From positions 334,875 to 398,874 of the forward strand of contig DHAE01000007.1 of NCBI GenBank assembly GCA_002397315.1: DNA of 64,000 nucleotides. The letters are read 5' to 3'. The notes under the pieces were generated by a model. That model was not told the origin of the DNA. It ran no database searches and worked only from the letters and a program-made list of their open reading frames with translations. The stretch comes from Comamonadaceae bacterium UBA4962 (GTDB lineage: Bacteria > Pseudomonadota > Gammaproteobacteria > Burkholderiales > Burkholderiaceae_C). Both the position numbers and the translations under genes were made by a program. Of the stretch, positions 47,456 through 54,999 are shown in pieces; the stretch's first letter is position 1, and the number at the start of each line of letters is the position of its first letter.

Positions 47456-48433
47456 ATGGATGGTGGAAAGTGCGAGCCGGGCATCGAGACCCAGGGCCGC
47501 TGGGAAGGGTGGGACCCTCGATTCGACGACTTGCTCATGCAGGCGGCAGCCGAAGAGGGTTTGGCGGACGATTCGCTGCGTGCCCTGCAGACCCAGTTGC
47601 GCTGCTTCAATGCATGGGTTCTCGCCAGAGAGGGGCGTTCGTGGGACCGGGCAACGGCGGATGACCTGAAGGCCTACTTCCAGGAGGCTCGCGAGCTGAG
47701 ATCTGCGGCCACGGTGCGCTTGAAGCGGTGGGTGGTCCAACGCCTCTATCGCTGGGCCCGGAGCGAAGGGATCATCGACGTGTCCTTCGAGTCGGCGCTC
47801 ATCGCGGTCCGCTCTACGCCACCGTTGCGCCTTACCGCCGTGCCGTCGGTCGACCAGATGCGGCGCATTCTGTCTCTGCCGGACACCGCAACTCCTTCGG
47901 GTGTGCGGGACCGGGCTGCTCTGGAACTTCTGTATGGCGCCGGATTGCGCTCTGCTGAGCTTTTGGGCCTCCACGTCGCCCAGGTGCCCGACGCGCCGGG
48001 CATGCGCTTGGTTGGGAAGGGTGCGAAGGAACGGCTGGTGATCCTGGGCGAGCACGCCCGCTATTGGATTGCGCAATACAAAACCGTGCGCCGAGCCCTA
48101 CTTGGTGCTGGTGGCCACCGTGCAACGGCAACCAGCCGGCTTTTCGTCGGAACCGGTGTTCATCCGGCGTACCAGTATTCTCAACTGCGACGGATGGTCG
48201 TGAGATATGGGGGCATGATTGGACTTAACCTTACCCCACATTCGCTCAGACATGCGTTCGCTACTCACCTATATCAGCATAAGGCACCACTTAAAACCAT
48301 CCAATTGCTCTTGGGTCACGAAAATCTATCGACGACAACGATTTATGTTTCGAGACGATGGGAAGACAATGAAGCCACCATCAGCACTCATCACCCGCGA
48401 GGGAAAAATTATGTGAGGGTGGTGCGGAGTTGA
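47456..48433 (+). CDS. XerC/XerD-like tyrosine recombinase, 325 aa
   Basis: Compact two-domain recombinase with the full active site: R165 (GAGLRSAEL), a Lys in GKGAKERL, HSLRHAF (H262, R265), GHENL (H288) and Y297. AGAGGTGCTT precedes the ATG at 47456. It is divergent from the pilus operon. Relatives invert pilV shufflons (Rci) or integrate elements; no shufflon repeats are visible, so integration or multimer resolution is more likely. Confidence 0.87.
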   Translation: MDGGKCEPGIETQGRWEGWDPRFDDLLMQAAAEEGLADDSLRALQTQLRCFNAWVLAREGRSWDRATADDLKAYFQEARELRSAATVRLKRWVVQRLYRWARSEGIIDVSFESALIAVRSTPPLRLTAVPSVDQMRRILSLPDTATPSGVRDRAALELLYGAGLRSAELLGLHVAQVPDAPGMRLVGKGAKERLVILGEHARYWIAQYKTVRRALLGAGGHRATATSRLFVGTGVHPAYQYSQLRRMVVRYGGMIGLNLTPHSLRHAFATHLYQHKAPLKTIQLLLGHENLSTTTIYVSRRWEDNEATISTHHPRGKNYVRVVRS

Positions 48434-48461
48434 ATTGAAGAAAATTCAGTAGACCTGCTGC

Positions 48462-49427
48462 TCACCGGATACCGAGTGCCAGCTTTGCCGCAGTCGATTC
48501 AAACGCTTCCGTAGTGTAGGGCCAGGGGTGTACGTAGCCCGGTATCTTGTATGTTTCACCGTTTTTGTTCAAGCTTACCTCGTATCGCGCCGAATTAATA
48601 AGCTCGTCAGATGTTTCAAGGTTGTCAAGCAGGGCATATGTATTTACGTAATGAGCCATTTTTTTGCCCTCTACTATGAAGCCATTGAAATATATAAATA
48701 GAGTTTCGCTCCACGAGAGTTGTGATCGAATCAAGGCGCAGTAGTGCCACTTTTCTTTTGCGGTAAGTTGCTGCGACTCATCTATCCATTTAAAGAGTCT
48801 GTACAACGTTCGAAATGCTGCGCCGATGTATTCGCGATTTTCCCGGTAGATTTGCTCGTACTTTAGGATCGCATAGCTCATCGAGCTTTCAACAGCAACT
48901 TTCTTTTTATTTCCAGATAGGCTTAGCAAGAGCTGATTCCCATCGTAATCTGTGTACGCGCTAACCTTGTCTTTTGCCTTACACAATGCTGTGGATGCTG
49001 GCGACAGATAATCCATATATAGAGAATTCAGTGCCATTCGCCCCCGCTTACCGTTGGAAAGCTCGATCTCTCGTATCTGAGCATGATAATTCTCCAACCA
49101 AGCGAACAATGATTGTTCAAAGCTCATTCGTGCTGCAGCGAGGTTGGCATGCTTCATTTCGCGCAGAGAAGCTTGTAGTTCGCGTTGCTGAATCCTTATG
49201 GTGAAAAATATAAGCACTACAGTAACCAAGCCCACGATCGGATTTATTAGCCCTCCAATATAATCGCCGAATTGCCCAAACTCATCCGTAGTATCTAAAA
49301 GTCCCGCGCCCCAAAATCTGACAAAGTAAATGGCGAATATCGTTACAGCAATAAGAAAAACGACAAATATTAATATTAATAACTTTCCCAGGATTTTATC
49401 TCCAAGGCCCTCTTTATTTTTTTCCAT
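48462..49427 (-). CDS. Putative phage abortive-infection membrane protein (AbiC-like), 321 aa
   Basis: Two N-terminal membrane helices (LLILIFVVFLIAVTIFAIYF and GLINPIVGLVTVVLIFFTIR), then a cytosolic helical domain with FEQSLFAWLENYHAQIREIE and YGEIYRE-like FRTLYRLFKWIDE. This matches proteins annotated as putative phage abortive infection protein. The gene is clearly AT-richer than its surroundings and uses different codons, so it is a recent acquisition. Membrane-anchored effector activity on infection is inferred from the family. Confidence 0.72.
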   Translation of the reverse strand: MEKNKEGLGDKILGKLLILIFVVFLIAVTIFAIYFVRFWGAGLLDTTDEFGQFGDYIGGLINPIVGLVTVVLIFFTIRIQQRELQASLREMKHANLAAARMSFEQSLFAWLENYHAQIREIELSNGKRGRMALNSLYMDYLSPASTALCKAKDKVSAYTDYDGNQLLLSLSGNKKKVAVESSMSYAILKYEQIYRENREYIGAAFRTLYRLFKWIDESQQLTAKEKWHYCALIRSQLSWSETLFIYFNGFIVEGKKMAHYVNTYALLDNLETSDELINSARYEVSLNKNGETYKIPGYVHPWPYTTEAFESTAAKLALGIR

Positions 49428-49517
49428 GAACTGTGAAATTAAAAGTTAATTAAAATATAATGAAGTTTTCGGCTAAATGCCGTTCAACTCAGGCGCGTTT
49501 CTCGTGCTTCTATCTTA
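49428..49517. promoter_or_regulatory. AT-rich promoter region of the AbiC-like gene
   Basis: Ninety bases of AT-rich DNA (TTAATTAAAATATAATGAAG) with a short hairpin CGGC-TAAAT-GCCG. It probably carries the promoter of the minus-strand gene, and the terminator region of dnaE2 lies on the other side. Confidence 0.35.
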
Positions 49518-52500
49518 TCAAACAAAATCCCTGCTCATTGTTTTAAGATCGCCAAGTAGAGGCGTCAAATCGACAAGCTTGCGAGCGATCAAATTGCAGA
49601 CCTCACCTTCTCGCTGCCAGATTCCGTAGACGCCCAGCAGCTTCGCGCGAAGCAGCACGTCGCGCTGCGTGTCTCGCACATGCGGCCACACGATCACCTG
49701 CACCGTGCCCGTCTCGTCCTCGATCGACACGAAGATCGTGCCCTTCGCCGTGCCCGGCTGCTGTCGAAGCGTGACCAGGCCGCAGACCGCCAGCCGAAAC
49801 CCATCGCGCACGTGCGCCAGTTGCTCTGCAGTGTGGTACCGGCCCAGCTGCGGCCGCAGGAGCGCTACTGGATGGCTTCTAAGGGTCAGGCCCAGGGCCG
49901 AGTAGTCCTGCACCACGGCTTCGCCTTCGGGCGCCTCAGGCAACTCCAGCATCGCCTCGCCCACAGGTGCCTCGCGGAGCAGAGCCGGCGCCGCGTGCTG
50001 ACCGGCCGCGTCCCAAACTTGCTGGCGTCGATGCCCGGCGAGGCTGGCTAGGGCGTCACCGCCCGCGAGGACGCGCAGGGTGGGCTGATCCAGGTTCGCG
50101 CGCAGCGCGAGATCCTCGACATCCTGAAACGGCCGCTCTGCACGCGCCGCCTCGATGCGCTCGGCAGCGGCTTGGCCAAGACCGTTCACCAGCCGAAGCC
50201 CGAGACGCACCGCAGGCGCATGCGGCAAGTCTTCCAGCGTGCAGTCCCATCCGCTGTGCAGCACATCCGGGGCCCGCACAGCGACGCCATGCCGCCGCGC
50301 ATCCTGCACCAGCTGCGAGGGGGAATAGAAGCCCATGGGCTGCGAGTTCAGCAGCGCCGCGAGGAATGCCGCTGGGTGGTGCCGCTTGATCCAGCTGCTC
50401 GCATAGACCAGCAGCGCGAAGCTCGCGGCATGGCTCTCGGGGAAGCCGTATTCGCTGAAGCCGTGGATCTGCTGGAACACCCGCTCTGCATACTCCCGCT
50501 CGTACCCTCGCGCCAACATGCCGTCCACCAGCTTCGCGTGGTACTTCTCCAGCCCGCCTTTCCTTTTCCAGGCGGCCATTGCGCGCCGGAGACCGTCGGC
50601 CTCGCCGGCGGAAAACCCCGCGGCCACGATCGCGAGTTGCATCACCTGCTCCTGGAACACCGGAACGCCGAGCGTACGCCCCAGCACCTCGCGCAGCGCC
50701 TCGCTGGGGTAGGTCACCGGCACCAGGCCCTGCCGCCGATCCAGGTACGGATGCACCATGCCGCCCTGGATCGGGCCCGGGCGGACGATGGCGACCTGCA
50801 CCACCAGGTCGTAGAAGCACTTTGGCCGCAACCGCGGCAGCATGCTCATCTGCGCACGGCTCTCGACCTGGAACACGCCGATGCTGTCGGCGCGGCACAG
50901 CATTTCGTAGGTAGCTGGGTCCTCCGCCGGGATGTCCTGCAGATCCAACGCATCGTCCAGGCCTCGGATCTGGCCGACCATCAGCAGGGCTTTCCGGATC
51001 GCGGTCAGCATGCCGAGCGCGAGCACGTCGACCTTGAGCAGGCCCGCCGCGTCGAGGTCGTCCTTGTCCCACTGGATAACCGTGCGGTCCTCCATGGCGG
51101 CGTTCTCGATCGGCACCATGCGGCATAAAGGGTCCTGGGTCAGCACGAAGCCGCCCGGGTGCTGGCTCAGGTGACGAGGGAAGCCGAGCAGCTGCTCGGT
51201 GAGCTCCAGCAGCTGGCGCACGCGCAGATCTTCTGCATCGAGGCCGAGCGCCTGCAGCTGCTCGTCGCGCACCGAATCCTCCTCCCACCATTGGTGATCC
51301 TTGGCCAACGCTGAGACCGTAGCCTCGTCGAAGCCCAAGGCCTTGCCGACGTCGCGCAGGGCCGAGCGCGGACGGTAGCTGGTGACCACGGCGGTCAAGG
51401 CTGCGCGCTCGCGGCCGTACTTGCCGTACAGGTACTGGATCACTTCCTCACGTCGTGCGTTCTCGAAATCGATGTCGATGTCGGGTGGCTCGTCCCGTTC
51501 GCGCGAGAGGAAGCGCTCGAACAACACGCTCATGCGCGCGGGATCCACTTCGGTCACGTGTAGGCAGTAGCACACTGCGCTGTTCGCTGCCGATCCACGC
51601 CCTTGGCACAAGATGCCCCGGCTGCGAGCGAAGTCCACTATGTCGGCGACCGTCAAAAAATAATGCTCGTACTGCAAGTCCTCAATCAGCGCGAGCTCGT
51701 GCTCGACGATCTCCTGCACTTTGGGCGGAATGCCTGCCGGCCAACGCCGGGCGGCACCTTCATAGGTCAGGCGGCGCAGATGCGATGCCGGCGTCTCGCC
51801 CGGCGGTACCACCTCGGCGGGGTAGTTGTAGCGGAGCTCGTCCAGGCTGAAATTGCAGCGCGCGGCGACGCGCAGCGTCTCTTCGAGCAGCTCGGCCGGA
51901 TAGGTCTGCGCGAGACGCAATCGGGTCCGCAAATGTCGCTCCGCGTTCGGCTGCAGATCCAGGCCGCAGTCGGCCAGAGGGCGTCCAAGCCGCACCGCAG
52001 TCATCGTGTCATGAAGTGGCTTCCGAGAGCGCACGTGGAAATGCACGTCGCCGGTGGCCACCAGCGGCAATGCCGAGGCCTCGCTCGTTGCGCGAAGCCG
52101 TGCCAGCCACGCTTCGTCATCGATCTGGCGCAGCATCTCCACGCCGATCCAGCAGCGGCCCATGAAGTGACGCAGCAGCCACTGCGCGAGCGCCTGTAGC
52201 TGGAAGGCCTCGCTCATGCGCTCCGGGGAGCAGATGACGACGCAGCGCGCGAGATCCTCGCCGGCGAGATCCGCTGCTGCGAGCCGGTAGGTGCCTTTGG
52301 ATGCAGCGCGGCGCAGCCGCGTGATGAAGGCGCATAAGTTACCGTAGCCCTCCAAGTCGCATGCGAGCACTGTCAGCGTACAGGGCGGCATGCCGCGATC
52401 CGGCGCCACTTTGAACTGGGCTCCGATCAGCAGCTGCTGCAGGCCGCACTGCTTCGCCGCGACATGCGCGCGCACGATGCCAGCCAGGCTGCATTCGTCA

Positions 52501-52655
52501 GTGAGCGCGAGGGCGGTGTAGCCCAGTTGGGCGGCGCGCTCGACGAGCTCGTGCGGGTGGCTCGCGCCGACGAGAAAGGAGAAGCTGCTGGCGCATCGGA
52601 GCTCTGCGTAGTCCGGCACGCCGGCAGATCTGCTCGGGGTCTCGTCGTCGCTCAT
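49518..52655 (-). CDS. dnaE2: Error-prone DNA polymerase DnaE2 (ImuC), 1045 aa
   Basis: Translesion polymerase of the C family. PHP domain at the N-terminus (YAELRCASSFSFLVGASHPH), polymerase core with the catalytic PDIDIDFEN near 390 and QWDKDDLDAAGLLKVDVLAL, and a C-terminal OB domain (LVTLRQQPGTAKGTIFVSIE). Length is normal for the family. ATG at 52655 overlaps the imuB stop. Works with ImuA and ImuB in SOS mutagenesis. Confidence 0.93.
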   Translation of the reverse strand: MSDDETPSRSAGVPDYAELRCASSFSFLVGASHPHELVERAAQLGYTALALTDECSLAGIVRAHVAAKQCGLQQLLIGAQFKVAPDRGMPPCTLTVLACDLEGYGNLCAFITRLRRAASKGTYRLAAADLAGEDLARCVVICSPERMSEAFQLQALAQWLLRHFMGRCWIGVEMLRQIDDEAWLARLRATSEASALPLVATGDVHFHVRSRKPLHDTMTAVRLGRPLADCGLDLQPNAERHLRTRLRLAQTYPAELLEETLRVAARCNFSLDELRYNYPAEVVPPGETPASHLRRLTYEGAARRWPAGIPPKVQEIVEHELALIEDLQYEHYFLTVADIVDFARSRGILCQGRGSAANSAVCYCLHVTEVDPARMSVLFERFLSRERDEPPDIDIDFENARREEVIQYLYGKYGRERAALTAVVTSYRPRSALRDVGKALGFDEATVSALAKDHQWWEEDSVRDEQLQALGLDAEDLRVRQLLELTEQLLGFPRHLSQHPGGFVLTQDPLCRMVPIENAAMEDRTVIQWDKDDLDAAGLLKVDVLALGMLTAIRKALLMVGQIRGLDDALDLQDIPAEDPATYEMLCRADSIGVFQVESRAQMSMLPRLRPKCFYDLVVQVAIVRPGPIQGGMVHPYLDRRQGLVPVTYPSEALREVLGRTLGVPVFQEQVMQLAIVAAGFSAGEADGLRRAMAAWKRKGGLEKYHAKLVDGMLARGYEREYAERVFQQIHGFSEYGFPESHAASFALLVYASSWIKRHHPAAFLAALLNSQPMGFYSPSQLVQDARRHGVAVRAPDVLHSGWDCTLEDLPHAPAVRLGLRLVNGLGQAAAERIEAARAERPFQDVEDLALRANLDQPTLRVLAGGDALASLAGHRRQQVWDAAGQHAAPALLREAPVGEAMLELPEAPEGEAVVQDYSALGLTLRSHPVALLRPQLGRYHTAEQLAHVRDGFRLAVCGLVTLRQQPGTAKGTIFVSIEDETGTVQVIVWPHVRDTQRDVLLRAKLLGVYGIWQREGEVCNLIARKLVDLTPLLGDLKTMSRDFV

Positions 52656-53977
52656 GCGAAATGACCGTGCAGAAACCAATGACCAGCCTCGCCAGCGAGC
52701 CGTGTCTGAAAAAGCCAGAGCGCTGCGCCGCGCTCGGTGAGCGCAATCCAGTAGTCCCGCGTCGTGACACCAGGCCGCCCGCCCGCTGGCGAATCGCTGG
52801 ACGAATCGCCCGCCCACCACCCACCCTCGATCCGGTGGGGGCCGGCCAGGAGGAGCAACGGACCCTGGTAGAGCGGCTGGCCCATTCGCAGGGCCAGCCG
52901 CAGCGGCTCAGCCAACAGGAAAGTGGGTTGGGGCAGCGAAGTACATCTGGCGCGGGCCCGCGGGCTCGGCGCGCCGGCCGGGGCCCACCGCGACATTCGC
53001 TCGGGCCGATGGTCCTCCACGATCCGTGCCCGAAGTACGCTGGTCGGTCCGAGGCGCGCGGCAATCCGCTCCAGCGCCAGGCCGAGGCTCTTCGCAGAAA
53101 CTCTGGTATCGGGCAACAAGGCGAGGCTCTCGATCGGCTGCTGGACGACGTCAGCCTCGCCCACGGCAAGCTGCAGGTCGCCCACGGGGGCGGCCAGCGT
53201 CACCCGGGCCAGATGCTCTCCGAGCAGTCGCAACAGATGCTCGACCGAGCGCGTGGGCAGCGCGGTCCTGACGGTGAGCGCGCCGCCGGCGCCGGCATCT
53301 TTGCTGCGCATGGCGTCGTGGGCCCAGCCCAACGTGATCGCCGTGGTCCCGCATTGTCGCGTCGCCAGCCACGCCGAGAGTTGGATGAGCAGCCGCCGGG
53401 CGCCGAAAAGCATGGCGGGGGCCTGCTCGACCCGCTGCGGAAGCTCCAGCCGTGCGTCGAACCGCTCCGGAATCGTCAACCAGCTGTATGCGGCCGGCCG
53501 CAGTCCGTAGGCAGTGTCGAGAGCCTCCAGAAGCGGGGCGCCGAACCGCCGCGCCACGCCGCCGCGGGGCAGGGCCCGCAGCGCTCCAAGGGTGCGGCAG
53601 CCGAGGCTTTCGAGGGTGGCCACGTGCGGCAGCGTAGCGCCCAGCGTGTCCAGCTGCAGCGGGTCCAGGATCTCTGCCAGCGGACGGCCGAATCCGTTGC
53701 GTAGGCCAGCGCGCGCGAGCGCCAGCGCGCCAAGGCTGGTCGGTGCCCAGGCCGCGTTCTCAACGCCGAGCGCACGCGCTTCGTCCCGAAGGCGTCGCAC
53801 CAGCTGGCGCTTGCCACCGAAAAGGCGCGCGCTGCTCTCGATTTCGAAGACCACAGCCGGCCTGGAAGAAGCCGGTTCCGCGATGGTGACCCTTGGCGTG
53901 AACTGCAGGCACCACAGTCCGAGGCCTGCGAGGACGCTAGACGCTGGCGCGGAGGGGAGCAGTGCGATCCACAGCAT
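52652..53977 (-). CDS. imuB: ImuB, inactive Y-family polymerase adaptor, 441 aa
   Basis: Y-family fold without the catalytic acidic residues: it begins MLWIALLPSAPASSVLAGLG where active enzymes have DxDAFFA. Links DnaE2 to the beta clamp in the mutasome. Recognisable segments include VVFEIESSARLFGGKRQLVR and TLGALRALPRGGVARRFG. It overlaps imuA by 41 bases. Confidence 0.87.
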   Translation of the reverse strand: MLWIALLPSAPASSVLAGLGLWCLQFTPRVTIAEPASSRPAVVFEIESSARLFGGKRQLVRRLRDEARALGVENAAWAPTSLGALALARAGLRNGFGRPLAEILDPLQLDTLGATLPHVATLESLGCRTLGALRALPRGGVARRFGAPLLEALDTAYGLRPAAYSWLTIPERFDARLELPQRVEQAPAMLFGARRLLIQLSAWLATRQCGTTAITLGWAHDAMRSKDAGAGGALTVRTALPTRSVEHLLRLLGEHLARVTLAAPVGDLQLAVGEADVVQQPIESLALLPDTRVSAKSLGLALERIAARLGPTSVLRARIVEDHRPERMSRWAPAGAPSPRARARCTSLPQPTFLLAEPLRLALRMGQPLYQGPLLLLAGPHRIEGGWWAGDSSSDSPAGGRPGVTTRDYWIALTERGAALWLFQTRLAGEAGHWFLHGHFA

Positions 53978-54704
53978 GGGAGGGTGTCCGGCCACTGGCA
54001 AGCGGCTGCGCGGTCCTGCGCGAGGCGATGAGAGCCGCCGGACGGCGACTGCGCGCAGTCAAGATGGGCTCGATGGCAGGAGGAACGGTCGGTATCGTGA
54101 GGCGAACACCGCTGACGCTACCGCGGCACTTGAGCAGCTGCAGGTGGATCTCCCAGTCGAGCGCAGGCTCCAGCAATACCCGTAGCGGAGCCGCCGAGGG
54201 CTCGCGAGCCACCTCGGCCGGCCTCACGAGGAACACGGGCCCGGCGCAGTCTTGAGCACACACCTGCAGGCGACGGATCTGATCCCCCCGGGCGCGAGGC
54301 AGCCAGGCCACTATTGCACCTGAGCTGCCGGCCCGTACCAACTGCTCCACGGTCCACAGCCTGTCGAGCGGCGTGTCCGCTGCGATCCAGGTGAGCCGGC
54401 CTGCCTCGATGCCCGCCTGCTGAATGCCCGCAGGATGGGGTGGCATCGGAGGCCCCACCAGCACCAGGTCCTCGCCCGTCGCCGCGACCGCAGCCAGGGC
54501 AGGGCTGAGAAGGCGGAGTTCTGCCACCCCTGGCTGTGGTTGCAGCACATCGATGACCGAGCGCAGCGGCCATCCACCACCCGGCAGGGCCGCGTCCAAC
54601 ACCATGTGCCCTGTAGGAAGGGTTGCACCATGAGCATCCGGCATTTCCGTAGCTCGCCATACGCCGCGGGGGAGGGAGTCGAGTGTCAAGGTGGGCCTCT
54701 GCAT
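53937..54704 (-). CDS. imuA: ImuA, RecA/SulA-like mutasome protein, 255 aa
   Basis: First gene of the SOS cassette. HMVLDAALPGGGWPLRSVID and LVLVGPPMPPHPAGIQQAGI are typical ImuA segments; the P-loop is degenerate. The C-terminal tail is basic. The start ATG at 54704 lies 8 bases from a LexA box. Confidence 0.85.
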   Translation of the reverse strand: MQRPTLTLDSLPRGVWRATEMPDAHGATLPTGHMVLDAALPGGGWPLRSVIDVLQPQPGVAELRLLSPALAAVAATGEDLVLVGPPMPPHPAGIQQAGIEAGRLTWIAADTPLDRLWTVEQLVRAGSSGAIVAWLPRARGDQIRRLQVCAQDCAGPVFLVRPAEVAREPSAAPLRVLLEPALDWEIHLQLLKCRGSVSGVRLTIPTVPPAIEPILTARSRRPAALIASRRTAQPLASGRTPSHAVDRTAPLRASV

Positions 54705-54712
54705 GCGCTGAA

Positions 54713-54732
54713 TACTGATTTTTTATACAGTA
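54713..54732 (-). promoter_or_regulatory. LexA (SOS) box upstream of imuA
   Basis: Read on the plus strand it is TACTGATTTTTTATACAGTA; on the minus strand CTG-N10-CAG with flanking TA on both sides. This fits the classical LexA consensus very well, so the cassette should be induced by DNA damage. Confidence 0.85.
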
Positions 54733-54820
54733 TCACAGTTTTTCCAAACCTCATGTCGGCGAGATGTGGAATCCTCCTCCGATCACCCTTACTGCAGAGT
54801 CACACTTGGATTTTTGAGCG

Positions 54821-54845
54821 CAACAACATACAACAACATACAACA
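54821..54845. repeat. Short 10-bp tandem repeat
   Basis: CAACAACATA occurs twice in tandem and then partly (CAACAT). The only notable structure between the imuA promoter and the transposon end. Confidence 0.5.
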
Positions 54846-54891
54846 TGCATTTTGCTGCGTCCGCCCGCCAGCAGCGGCGTTCGTGCAGCTA

Positions 54892-54929
54892 GGGGTAATC
54901 TCGGTTTCCCAGTAGAACCGGAAAGCCAA
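54892..54929. repeat. Probable left terminal inverted repeat of a Tn3-family transposon
   Basis: Starts GGGGTAATCTCGGTTTCCC and contains AACCGGAAAG. Tn3-family ends are about 38 bp and begin with GGGG. No matching inverted copy ending in CCCC was found downstream within the window. Confidence 0.5.
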
Positions 54930-54999
54930 GGCAAAAAATCACATAGCGACAACAACTTAGCTGCGTTCTATAGTCTCATCAGTCGTGCGGGGGACGCTG

